NCBI RefSeq assembly: GCF_000959365.1
Contig: NZ_CP009556.1
Span: forward strand, 2,356,001-2,420,000
DNA from: Burkholderia oklahomensis C6786
Lineage (GTDB): Bacteria; Pseudomonadota; Gammaproteobacteria; Burkholderiales; Burkholderiaceae
DNA length: 64,000 nt
Reading direction: 5' to 3'
Under the pieces are notes generated by a model. The model had not been told where the DNA came from and did no database searches. It saw only the letters and a program-made list of their open reading frames with translations. This document shows, one piece after another, positions 56,640 through 64,000 of the stretch. A program made the translations under genes and the position numbers. Each line of letters starts with the position of its first letter. Position 1 is the stretch's first letter.

Positions 56640-58103
56640 TCAGCGTATTTCCGTGTTGACGATGGCCTCGACCAGCGTCTTGCCGACGCCGGTGAGCTCG
56701 ACCGTCCCTTCGTCGGGTCGTATCGCCGCGAGCCCGCGCCGCTCCAGACTTTGAAACACCGGCTTCCATCGCTGATCGAAGAGAGAGCCTCCGGCGAACC
56801 TGGCGCGATGCAAGTCGTCGCGAAGCGGCTGACACGTGGTGAGCGCGCGGCGCAACGAGCTCGCGACCTCCTCGTCCGGGCTCATTTCCAGCAATTCGAG
56901 CGGCAATTCCCCACTGGCAATCGCATCGAGGTACGCTCCCGGCCGCGTCGCGACATTGGCGGAGCAACGCCGAGTCGCGGAACTGGCTCCCAACCCGATT
57001 CCGACTTCGACGAATTGCTTGTCCTGGTCGAGGACGAGCGACTTCCAACGTCCGCATCCGGTTTCCGGCTTCTGGAAGTACATCGTCGGATACTCGAAGA
57101 GTCCCGCGTCCTCCAGCAAGGCGACTGCCGCTTCTCGCATCTGATACTGCTCTCCCAGGCTCGGCCAGCGATGGCCCTCTCGTGACGCGCGCGCCCTGCT
57201 CGCCGGACTCTGCCACCTGGCGGGAACGCCTGCGATAGCGGTCCCGGTTTCGCCGAACGGACGCAGGTGCAGCTTCGTCATCACGACCGTGCTGTAATCC
57301 AGTTCCAGCATCTGCCGAACGTCGTGACAAAATCCCTCGACACGCTGATCGAGCAATCCATAGATCAGATCGCCATCCACCCGCTCGAAGCCCGACAGGA
57401 ACGCATGGCGAACTACCGCCCGGGCTTCGTCGGACGTGTGCTCCCGCCCGGCGAGCGCAACCAGACGATCGTCGAAAGACTGAATGCCATAAGTGATCTT
57501 TCGGCATCCTTTTTTATGGAGAAGCGCGAGCTTGTCGCTCGAGAGACTGTCGGGACTGCCTTCGATACGAATGGTGGTGTCGGCGTTGAACCCGAAATTC
57601 GACCGGTAGAAATCCAGGAGCTCGGCCAGCAATTCGTCGGGCAAAAGCGTGGGCGTTCCGCCGAACAGGCAAAACTCTCCGACCGGAGCGTCCCGCAACG
57701 CCGGCACCAGCGCCAACCACAACCTGGCCTCGGCAATGTTCAGATCGACCCAGTTTCGAGCCTGCTCGCGAAACGCCGCCGCATCGTGCTTGCGCATGAC
57801 GATGGGAAATTGACAGAAGTAGCAATGGTATTTGCAGAGTGGAATCGTCGCCCATAAAAAATAGGGATTTTGCCCTTCCAGTTCAGCCTGAAGGCTCTGA
57901 ATAAACCGCTCCCGGGAACACTCCCTCGTGCCCGGAAATACGTGCGAGCCAAACGGGTCACGCACGACGTATCGAAGAAGATGATCATTCTCGGGCCTGC
58001 ACAACACGTCCGCTGCCCGCGGCCGAGGATAATCCTCGTCGATGAGCAACAGGCTCTCGCGAGAACTCACGCGCTCTAGCATCCGGATAGGCGAGCTGGC
58101 CAT
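56640..58103 (-). CDS. radical SAM enzyme of the HemN/HemW type
   Basis: 487 residues from ATG 58103, which has AGGAGG 8 nt upstream; the GTG at 58112 lies in that site. The cluster-binding motif is C-x3-C-x2-C in IPLCKYHCYFCQFP (Cys90, 94, 97). FCLFGGTPTLLP is the GGTP-type AdoMet motif, KITYGIQSFDDRLVALAGRE is the HemN-family GVQS-like block, and a C-terminal winged-helix-like HemN_C part follows. HemN decarboxylates coproporphyrinogen, but relatives methylate or cyclopropanate small molecules. Here it is 12 nt behind a glycosyltransferase and convergent with the QueA-like operon. Confidence 0.85.
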   Translation of the reverse strand: MASSPIRMLERVSSRESLLLIDEDYPRPRAADVLCRPENDHLLRYVVRDPFGSHVFPGTRECSRERFIQSLQAELEGQNPYFLWATIPLCKYHCYFCQFPIVMRKHDAAAFREQARNWVDLNIAEARLWLALVPALRDAPVGEFCLFGGTPTLLPDELLAELLDFYRSNFGFNADTTIRIEGSPDSLSSDKLALLHKKGCRKITYGIQSFDDRLVALAGREHTSDEARAVVRHAFLSGFERVDGDLIYGLLDQRVEGFCHDVRQMLELDYSTVVMTKLHLRPFGETGTAIAGVPARWQSPASRARASREGHRWPSLGEQYQMREAAVALLEDAGLFEYPTMYFQKPETGCGRWKSLVLDQDKQFVEVGIGLGASSATRRCSANVATRPGAYLDAIASGELPLELLEMSPDEEVASSLRRALTTCQPLRDDLHRARFAGGSLFDQRWKPVFQSLERRGLAAIRPDEGTVELTGVGKTLVEAIVNTEIR

Positions 58104-58115
58104 CGTGGGCACCTC

Positions 58116-59588
58116 CTAGACACTGACTGCACCGTGCATCGCCTCGGACGGCGCCGTCTCGAGTGCGCCGGGCAGGCATGCACGAAGCCGGCGCTGCAAG
58201 AACTCCAAGGAAAAGTGATTTCTCCCGAGCTCGAAGTTGAAACGGGCCCATCGCTCCCGCCGCCGTTCATCGAGAAGGAGTTCGAGCACCGCTTGCACAT
58301 AGGCGTGATCGGGCATTCCGTCCCAATCCTTTCGCGTGCGCAAAAGAAGACTCTTGAAACCCTTCTCCCCATACACCTCTTCGTACATTTCGTAGGTGCT
58401 GCTGATGAACGGGCGTTTTTGAGCACTCGCTTCGGCGGGCGGATTGCCAAAGCCTTCGTAATCGTACGAGGTCAGAAACGAACTCAAATCGGCATGCGCG
58501 AGGAGGTCGCCGACAGAATATCGGGTCTCCCGCGATGCACGATTCGACGGGCGACATAGCGCGGAGCACGGCAACAGCCCGTTTCCATAGATAACGTGAT
58601 CATCGACCCCCAGTTCGATCGCCATCCGGGACAGCCGGCGACGCTCTTCCTCGTGCTCGTCGGTAGGCCCGGTCACGAAGAGATAGACAGGCCGCTGACC
58701 GCCTGACGAACGCATCGATTTCTGCAGCGCATGCAAAAGAAAGACGTCTCTATCAAGCCTTTTTTGCGGAATGACTCGGGTACACCGAGCGATCAGCAGC
58801 GCATCGGCGGGGATGCCGTAGCGCGAGCGAAAATGTCGATTGCCGTCGTCGATTGCGACTTCCGCGAACCGAAAGCAGTTTGGCAGTACGGTCGCATCCA
58901 CGTGCGGAGCCCACTGGTTGAGCTGCTTCCTCGCGGTGTTCGTGAGGGTCACGTATCGAATGTACTTCGAGACAGACGGCTTCGGAATGCCTTCGAACGG
59001 AGGCCCTCCGTATTTGGCGCTTTCACTGAACCACATCAGGTCGTGGTCCCGCCAGAGCACGAACGGACCCTTGCGCCTTTCACGTCCGTACTGCTCGATT
59101 GCGAGACGCAAAGCCTCGGAAAACAGCAGATTCTCCGGCAGGGACCCGTTCTCCACGACGACGATTGAAACGTCCAGACGTCGCCAGGTGTCCACAATCG
59201 ACGCGGCAATCCGAGGAACGATGCTCCCGTCGAGGCATCTGCGTATTCGCTCGCCGTCACGCTCCCGGAGCTGCTCCAGCATTTCCGTGACCAAACGCTG
59301 CGTGTATCCCCTGACTGCGGCGAGACCCTGAATGCGCACCAACGTCAACCAGTCTGGCAACGCATCGGCTTCGTTCACGTAAGGTCGAAAGAAATCGCCT
59401 TTATCGCTCCTGATGTCATAGCCGAGATCGAGATATATTCGATAGCCATGCCCGTTGAAAATCGACGCAACTTTTAGAAACTCCTCCGTGATGCCGGAAG
59501 CAAGCACCCCGTCCATTGAAATTCCAAACAGAACGGTCTTCCGAGGAGCGACTTGCGGATCCTCTCGAACGGCACTGGCTGAATTCAT
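58116..59588 (-). CDS. GT4-like glycosyltransferase
   Basis: 490 residues from ATG 59588. GT-B architecture: TVLFGISMDGVLASGITEEF at the start, LLIARCTRVIPQKRLDRDVF in the middle, and the C-terminal donor-site motif SYDYEGFGNPPAEASAQKRP (~375-394), equivalent to the E-x7-E of family GT4. No membrane segment. Likely attaches a sugar to the product of this gene block, or takes part in surface glycan synthesis. Operonic with the radical SAM gene. Confidence 0.82.
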   Translation of the reverse strand: MNSASAVREDPQVAPRKTVLFGISMDGVLASGITEEFLKVASIFNGHGYRIYLDLGYDIRSDKGDFFRPYVNEADALPDWLTLVRIQGLAAVRGYTQRLVTEMLEQLRERDGERIRRCLDGSIVPRIAASIVDTWRRLDVSIVVVENGSLPENLLFSEALRLAIEQYGRERRKGPFVLWRDHDLMWFSESAKYGGPPFEGIPKPSVSKYIRYVTLTNTARKQLNQWAPHVDATVLPNCFRFAEVAIDDGNRHFRSRYGIPADALLIARCTRVIPQKRLDRDVFLLHALQKSMRSSGGQRPVYLFVTGPTDEHEEERRRLSRMAIELGVDDHVIYGNGLLPCSALCRPSNRASRETRYSVGDLLAHADLSSFLTSYDYEGFGNPPAEASAQKRPFISSTYEMYEEVYGEKGFKSLLLRTRKDWDGMPDHAYVQAVLELLLDERRRERWARFNFELGRNHFSLEFLQRRLRACLPGALETAPSEAMHGAVSV

Positions 59589-60344
59589 TTGGCATCCCAC
59601 TCATCGTTTTTGAAGTATGCGGAAGTCGCTCCAGCGGATGATGCAGATTGCCGGCCGCACGCACACACCGGAAAAAGTTCGGTGTCGAGTTTGACGCGCC
59701 GCTACGAAGACGCCCGGCTCAGGCGTTGAAGCCCGTGACGTCGAGCCTCCACCACCCCCGAATGTCTGCGCCCTGCCCGATTTCGCACGGGGAGCCCTGT
59801 CGATTCACGGGGCTCCGGTCATGCTGTGTCGTGTAGCGCGCCGATATGAGAAGCACCGATACCAACCCGAAAAATCACGCGTGGGTCCCGGTGAAATGAT
59901 TGAAGTCTAGGCGATCGCTCAAGGGCGGCAGCCTGACAGTATTAGTAGGTGTCTCCGCGGACGATGACCTGCCCCGCGTTCGGTACGGCAACAGCACAGC
60001 GCCCGTTCCCCAGTCGCCGCGCCATCGCAAAATCTGCCGCTTACCTACGGGTTCTAGTAGTTGTGATGGGTTCGGATCTGAACTACTTTTTTTGAGAACG
60101 AGTCGCAGCGTCGATCGCCTGCGAGAAACAAATCGGCTCGTCATGCAGGCAATCGCGGCCATCTCGTTTGATCGGCCGTGCAATCGCAAAACACGTCTTT
60201 GCCTTGTCCAAATTCGATCATGTTGCTTGGGCACTCGCTTTCTGGAACAGGATGACGGGCGCGGCAATGAAAATTAAAGTGCAAGGCCGTTCTCCGTACG
60301 TGGGTTGAACTCCCACGCTACCCGTACTATCACCGGAGATAAAA
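59589..60344. other. stretch without a supported gene upstream of the lectin
   Basis: About 750 nt. Overlapping 125-130 codon frames on both strands (59875-60277) have no recognisable motifs. It contains a possible terminator-like hairpin (60056-60093) and a 6-bp leader hairpin before the lectin (60300-60318). Less GC-rich than the flanks. Confidence 0.4.
60056..60093 (+). terminator. possible intrinsic terminator without a visible gene
   Basis: Arms AGTAGTT (60056-60062) and AACTACT (60081-60087) are followed at once by a run of seven T. The stem is short and AT-rich. No coding gene precedes it on this strand, so it might end a small RNA or be chance. Confidence 0.3.
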
Positions 60345-61175
60345 ATGACAAAGACCAGCAAGGGCTTCAACAATCTGCAGCACGTGCAGAATCAATGGGG
60401 TGGCTCGTCGGCACCGTGGCATGAAGGCGGCATGTGGGTGCTAGGATGCCGCTCCGGTCAGAACGTCGTGGCACTCAACATCAAGTCCGGAGACGGTGGA
60501 AGGACCCTGACCGGCACGATGACCTACGTCGGAGAAGGTCCGATCGGCTTCAGGGCGACGCTCACGCAAAGCAACACGTACGCGGTCGAAAATCAATGGG
60601 GCGGAAGCTCGGCCCCCTGGCATCCGGGCGGCACGTGGGTCATAGGCTGCCGCGTCAATCAGCAAGTAGTGGCGCTCGACATCGAATCCGGCGACCAGGG
60701 CGCAACGCTCGCGGGAACGATGACGTACGCGGGTGAAGGCCCGATCGGCTTCAAGAGCCAGCAGGCCGACGGTGGCGTCTACGCGGTCGAGAATCAATGG
60801 GGCGGTTCGTCGGCCCCCTGGCACAACGGCGGCGTATGGGTGATCGGCGCGCGCGATCAGGCCGTTGTCGCGGTAAGCATCGGCTCCACGGACAGCGGCA
60901 AGACGCTGAACGGGAACATGACTTATGCCGGCGAGGGGCCGATCGGCTTCAAGGGGAATTCGGTCGCGGGCAACAACTACGCGGTCGAAAATCAGTGGGG
61001 CGGAACGTCCGCTCCGTGGCATCCGGGCGGCATCTGGCTGCTCGGCTGCCGCTCAGGCCAAAACGTCGTGGAGCTCTACATCACCTCTGGCGACAACGGC
61101 AACACGTTCCATGGCAGCATGACCTACAGCGGCGAAGGCCCAATCGGCTTCCGTGCGATGGCATTGCCGCAATAA
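60345..61175 (+). CDS. OAA-family high-mannose lectin (BOA-like, four domains)
   Basis: 276 residues made of four ~67-residue repeats. Each starts NQWGGSSAPWH or a close variant (residues ~12, 83, 150, 216) and ends MTYAGEGPIGFK/R. This is the Oscillatoria agardhii agglutinin fold, in which such repeats bind the branched core of high-mannose glycans; the four-repeat version is known from B. oklahomensis (BOA). No signal peptide. GGAG lies 7 nt before the ATG and a small hairpin lies in the leader. The natural role is not known. A terminator follows at 61262. Confidence 0.95.
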   Translation: MTKTSKGFNNLQHVQNQWGGSSAPWHEGGMWVLGCRSGQNVVALNIKSGDGGRTLTGTMTYVGEGPIGFRATLTQSNTYAVENQWGGSSAPWHPGGTWVIGCRVNQQVVALDIESGDQGATLAGTMTYAGEGPIGFKSQQADGGVYAVENQWGGSSAPWHNGGVWVIGARDQAVVAVSIGSTDSGKTLNGNMTYAGEGPIGFKGNSVAGNNYAVENQWGGTSAPWHPGGIWLLGCRSGQNVVELYITSGDNGNTFHGSMTYSGEGPIGFRAMALPQ

Positions 61176-61261
61176 CGTCGGCGAGGCTCCCGGCGGCGGC
61201 CTCGGGCGGAATGGTTGCGTCTCGACAACGCGATTTCCTTCGTCCCGCCGGACGAAAAACG

Positions 61262-61302
61262 AGACGGGCGGACGTCGCCATCCGGCGCCCGCCCGTCTTT
61301 TC
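61262..61302. terminator. bidirectional intrinsic terminator
   Basis: A perfect 10-bp stem, AGACGGGCGG (61262-61271) with CCGCCCGTCT (61289-61298), has TTTT after it on the plus strand and a run of A before it (T on the minus strand). It lies between convergent genes (lectin and ABC binding protein) and can end both transcripts. Confidence 0.8.
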
Positions 61303-61338
61303 AATCGGCACATCCGGCGGCAAGCGCCGCCGCATCGC

Positions 61339-62481
61339 TTACATCGTGACCTGATCGAGGAAGGTCTTCTTGCCGCCCTTGAAGTCGTACAGCGAAATCA
61401 CGCCGTGCTTCAGGTCGCCCTTCGAATCGAAGATCGTCGTGCCGATCACGCCCGTGTAGTTCGTCTTCGGCATCGCCGCGAGGATCTTCGCCGGATCGGT
61501 CGAGTTCGCGCGCTTCATCGCATCGACGACGATGTACACCGCGTCGTACGTGAACGGCGCGTCGAAGCGGATCGGCTGGTTGAAGCGCTTCTCGTACTTC
61601 GCCTGGAACGCCGCGCCGCCCGGCATCTTCTCGAGCGCCGCGCCCGCCTGCGAGCACACGACGTTGTCGGCCGCCGCGCCCGCGAGCGCGGGAAGCTGCT
61701 CGGTGCACACGCCGTCGCCCGAGAAGATCTTCGCGCGCAGGCCGAGCTGCTTCGCCTGCTTCGCGAACGGGCCGCCCGTCGCGTCCATGCCGCCGTACAT
61801 GATCGCGTCCGGATTCGTGCCCTTGATCTTCGTCAGGATCGCGCGGAAGTCGACCGCCTTGTCGTTCGTCGCGTCGTGCGACAGCACCTTCAGGCCGAGC
61901 GCCTTCGCCTTTTTCTCGAATTCGTTCGCGAGGCCCTGGCCGTATGCGGTCGAATCGTCGACGACCGCGACCGTCTTGATCCCTTTCTGCTTCGCGTAGT
62001 CGGCGAGCGCCGGGCCTTGCTGCGCGTCGGTCGCGACGACCCGGTAGGTCGTCTTGAAGCCCTGCTGCGTATAGGCCGGATTCGTCGCCGACGGCGAGAT
62101 CTGCAGGATGCCGGCGTCGCTGTAGATCTTCGACGCCGGGATCGACGTGCCCGAGTTCAGGTGGCCGATGACCGCGACGACCTTGCCGTCGACGAGCTTC
62201 TGCGCGACCTGCGTCGCGGTGCGCGGGTCGGCCGCGTCGTCTTGCGCGTCGAGCTGGAGCGTGACCTTCTGGCCGCCGATCGTGAGGCCCTTCGCATTGA
62301 TCTCTTCGACCGCGAGACGCGCGCCGTTCTCGTTGTCCTTGCCGAGGTGGGCGATGCCGCCCGTCAGTGGCTCGGCGCTGCCGATCTTGACGACCTGGTC
62401 GGCCGCCGCATTCGTCACGGCCGCGGCCGCGAGCATCGCAGCCGCGCTGATCGGCAACAGTTTGCGGATTTTCATTTTCAC
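61339..62481 (-). CDS. branched-chain amino acid ABC transporter binding protein (LivJ/K-type)
   Basis: 380 residues. A GTG start is supported by AAGGAG 6 nt upstream. Signal peptide KLLPISAAAMLAAAAVTNAA; mature protein begins near ADQVVKIGSAEPLTGGIAHL. The type I periplasmic binding fold has AVIGHLNSGTSIPASKIYSD and VAVVDDSTAYGQGLANEFEK, typical of Leu/Ile/Val/Thr-binding proteins. Other transporter genes are not in the window, so it is expressed as a single gene here. Confidence 0.93.
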   Translation of the reverse strand: MKMKIRKLLPISAAAMLAAAAVTNAAADQVVKIGSAEPLTGGIAHLGKDNENGARLAVEEINAKGLTIGGQKVTLQLDAQDDAADPRTATQVAQKLVDGKVVAVIGHLNSGTSIPASKIYSDAGILQISPSATNPAYTQQGFKTTYRVVATDAQQGPALADYAKQKGIKTVAVVDDSTAYGQGLANEFEKKAKALGLKVLSHDATNDKAVDFRAILTKIKGTNPDAIMYGGMDATGGPFAKQAKQLGLRAKIFSGDGVCTEQLPALAGAAADNVVCSQAGAALEKMPGGAAFQAKYEKRFNQPIRFDAPFTYDAVYIVVDAMKRANSTDPAKILAAMPKTNYTGVIGTTIFDSKGDLKHGVISLYDFKGGKKTFLDQVTM

Positions 62482-62506
62482 TGCAGTCTCCTTGTTGGAC
62501 GGGCGT

Positions 62507-62520
62507 TGATCATATGATCA
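62507..62520. promoter_or_regulatory. 14-bp palindrome upstream of the binding-protein gene
   Basis: TGATCATATGATCA is perfectly self-complementary and lies 26 nt before the GTG start, in a position fitting an operator. No regulator can be assigned. Confidence 0.4.
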
Positions 62521-62621
62521 GATCATACCCGGTCAAAATTCGCTGCAGCGAGCCGCGCGTGCGCGCCTTCGCGTCGCAGACACAGGCGCCGCCTCCCCGG
62601 CCGGCGCCCGCGCCGGCGGCC

Positions 62622-63059
62622 TCAAGCCTTGATGTTCATCGTGATCCGCGCGGTGAACACCGTCTTGCCTTCGGCGTCGGTCACTTCGACCGGCACGATC
62701 TTGTCGCCTTCGCTCTGCCAGTCGACGGCCGAGCCGTCGGCGACCGCCGTCACGTCCGTCTTCGCCTTCGCGAGGTATTCGACGGTCATGCCTTTCGGAA
62801 TCCAGCGCAGGCCGTCCGGAATCGACACCTGGGTCATCAGCCCCGCGACCAGCTCGGCCGCATTGCACAGCGCGATCGCGTGAACCGTGCCGAGATGATT
62901 GGTGATTTCACGCCGGAAGCCGATTTTCGCCTCCGCCCGACCGGGCTGCAGCTCGACGACCTGCGGCTCGATCGTGCCGAAGAACGGCGCCATCTGACAG
63001 ACCATCTTGCTGAATTGCGCGGACCCGGCCGTCTTGAACATCTCGAGAACCTGACTCAT
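62622..63059 (-). CDS. hotdog-fold thioesterase-like protein (DUF4442/PaaI type)
   Basis: 145 residues from ATG 63059 with GGGAGA upstream. QVVELQPGRAEAKIGFRREI, LGTVHAIALCNAAELVAGLM (the hotdog helix with the HAIALCN block) and a C-terminal VFTARITMNIKA fit a single hotdog domain of the DUF4442 thioesterase group. It probably cleaves an acyl-CoA. Divergent from a TetR gene whose operators lie in its promoter. Confidence 0.85.
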   Translation of the reverse strand: MSQVLEMFKTAGSAQFSKMVCQMAPFFGTIEPQVVELQPGRAEAKIGFRREITNHLGTVHAIALCNAAELVAGLMTQVSIPDGLRWIPKGMTVEYLAKAKTDVTAVADGSAVDWQSEGDKIVPVEVTDAEGKTVFTARITMNIKA

Positions 63060-63081
63060 GTTGTCTCCCGTTTCGATGAAA

Positions 63082-63115
63082 ACAGAACAAAGTTCTGTTG
63101 CAGAAGATTATTCTG
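63082..63115. promoter_or_regulatory. two TetR operator-like palindromes
   Basis: ACAGAACAAAGTTCTGT (63082-63098) and CAGAAGATTATTCTG (63101-63115) are inverted repeats of the same half-site CAGAA, 18 bp centre to centre, between the divergent thioesterase and TetR genes. They are the likely binding sites of that TetR protein. Confidence 0.7.
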
Positions 63116-63145
63116 TTTCATTGGTGAGCGTCAAGGTACTATTGC

Positions 63146-63790
63146 GTGACTCCAGTTTTTCGTTCGCGATCCAGCTTGCCTACCCTCGACATCCTGACGC
63201 GGCAGTTCCCCGGCCACCGCGCGCACCTGAAGCGCACGATCCTCGCGACCGCGCTCGCCTGCTTCAACGATCACGGGCTCGAGCCCACGACGATCGAGAT
63301 GATCCGCGAGCGCTGCGACACCAGCGTCGGCAATATCTATCACCACTTCGGCAACAAGGACGGCCTGATCGCCGCGCTCTTCCTGTGTGCGATCGAAGAC
63401 CAGGCGCAACTGCTCGCCGACTACATCGGGCGCGCGACGACCGCGCGGGAAGGCGTCGCCGCGCTCGTCCACAGCTATGTCGATTGGGTCAGCGCACAGC
63501 CCGAGTTCGCGCGCTTTCAGTTCATGGCGCGCACGGCCGTCGCGTCGGGGCCGCGCGCGGACGAGCTGGCGGAGAAGAACCGCGCGCGCAATCGCCGCGT
63601 GATCGCCTGGTTCGCGCACGCGTCGGGGCGCGACGAATTGGAACAATGGCCGGCGGAGCTGCTGCCGTCGCTCATCGTCGGCCAATCGGAGAACTACTGT
63701 CGCGCGTGGCTGAACGGCCGGGTCAAGTCGGCGCCCGCCAAGTACCGGGAAGCGCTCGCGATCGCGGCGTGGCGGTCGGTTTCGAAGTGA
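63146..63790 (+). CDS. TetR-family transcriptional regulator
   Basis: 214 residues from a GTG (later starts possible). The HTH is in ILATALACFNDHGLEPTTIE and CDTSVGNIYHHFGNKDGLIA, typical of TetR. The C-terminal part is a helical ligand-binding domain. Divergent from the hotdog thioesterase, which it probably represses together with itself, perhaps responding to a fatty acyl compound (inference). Confidence 0.92.
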   Translation: MTPVFRSRSSLPTLDILTRQFPGHRAHLKRTILATALACFNDHGLEPTTIEMIRERCDTSVGNIYHHFGNKDGLIAALFLCAIEDQAQLLADYIGRATTAREGVAALVHSYVDWVSAQPEFARFQFMARTAVASGPRADELAEKNRARNRRVIAWFAHASGRDELEQWPAELLPSLIVGQSENYCRAWLNGRVKSAPAKYREALAIAAWRSVSK

Positions 63791-63894
63791 GGGACCGGCC
63801 GCGCGGCCGTCGCCGCGCGCGGCATGCGCCGGGCATGCGCGGCGGAAGCGGCGTCGCTCGCAGGCCGGCGGCCCGTCATTCGCGTGAACGGGCC

Positions 63895-64000
63895 CTAGCC
63901 CTGATGGATCTCGATCCAGCCGTCGAATCCGTTCCCGGCCGCGGGCGGGCAGTCGCCCGGAAACGAACCGAGCACCGGGTTGCCCGGCCGCTCGCCGCGA
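63895..64000 (-). CDS. 3' end of an unidentified gene cut by the window edge
   Basis: On the minus strand a frame ends in GNGFDGWIEIHQG and a TAG at 63895-63897, and stays open to the window edge (about 34 codons). I do not recognise the family from this fragment. Confidence 0.45.
   Translation of the reverse strand, partial: RGERPGNPVLGSFPGDCPPAAGNGFDGWIEIHQG

Noticed and set aside
55519..57507. 662-codon minus-strand open frame across the end of the GT-A-like gene
   Set aside because: Shadow frame; the plus-strand gene (55123-56550) and the minus-strand radical SAM frame (56640-58103) have recognisable motifs and ribosome-binding sites, this one has neither.
56640..58103. True HemN/HemW haem-pathway enzyme
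   Set aside because: The CxxxCxxC and GGTP motifs are shared by the superfamily; the glycosyltransferase partner and location argue against a haem role, although sequence alone cannot exclude it.
61153..62517. 454-codon plus-strand open frame opposite the binding-protein gene
   Set aside because: Arg/Asp-rich shadow; it also runs through the intrinsic terminator at 61262-61302.

Overview
The window is GC-rich with strong third-position GC bias and looks like a replicon of a Burkholderia of the pseudomallei group. The best species clue is a four-domain OAA-type lectin at 60345-61175. That lectin is known from B. oklahomensis (BOA), so B. oklahomensis or a very close relative is my best guess; this is inference, not proof.

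Layout. 0.4-5.6 kb: housekeeping-type genes, with an ECF sigma factor, a membrane anti-sigma-like protein and a Metal_resist-family periplasmic protein, then a DUF1800/DUF1501 pair, flanked by small WXXGXW and lipoprotein genes. 6.4-9.1 kb: left edge of a pathogenicity island, with an orphan SpoA-domain (SctQ-C-like) protein, a decayed IS5-family transposase, and an ExoY/edema-factor-like nucleotidyl cyclase that is a probable type III effector. 9.5-19.1 kb: secreted proteins on the minus strand, comprising a 1323-aa candidate effector with three C-terminal repeats that each carry an SH3-ligand-like PxxPxR motif, a 411-aa candidate effector with the same N-terminus, a GNAT acetyltransferase, a HrpF/NolX-type translocon protein and a repeat protein related to HrpF. 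19.6-39.1 kb: a complete Ralstonia/Xanthomonas-like (Hrp2-type) type III secretion system in two divergent arms. The left arm is hrpB1-sctI-J-K-L-N-O-T, the AraC regulator hrpB, then sctC. The right arm is sctU-V-P-Q-R-S, hpaA, sctD, hrpD6-like, the Hrp pilin and the chaperone hpaB. Perfect hrpII boxes (TTCG-N16-TTCG) sit before both arms and before the secreted-protein block. 40.0-40.7 kb: an AT-rich HrpG-like response regulator.

41.0-41.5 kb holds a decayed second copy of the Metal_resist gene from the left end of the window. 42.6-45.9 kb is an unusual tyrosinase / HEAT-repeat / cytoplasmic Sco1-like cassette. 46.4-50.5 kb is ordinary metabolism: DUF488, aromatic aminotransferase, aromatic amino acid permease and a divergent Lrp regulator.

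51.5-59.6 kb is the most unusual block: a tight four-gene operon (divergent QueA-like AdoMet ribosyltransferase-isomerase, FMO-like flavoprotein, DAO-type flavoprotein, unknown GT-A/nucleotidyltransferase-like protein) facing a convergent radical-SAM (HemN-like) and glycosyltransferase pair. It has no tRNA-modification neighbour and looks like an uncharacterised small-molecule pathway. The window ends with the lectin, a branched-chain amino acid binding protein, a hotdog thioesterase and a divergent TetR regulator with two visible operators.
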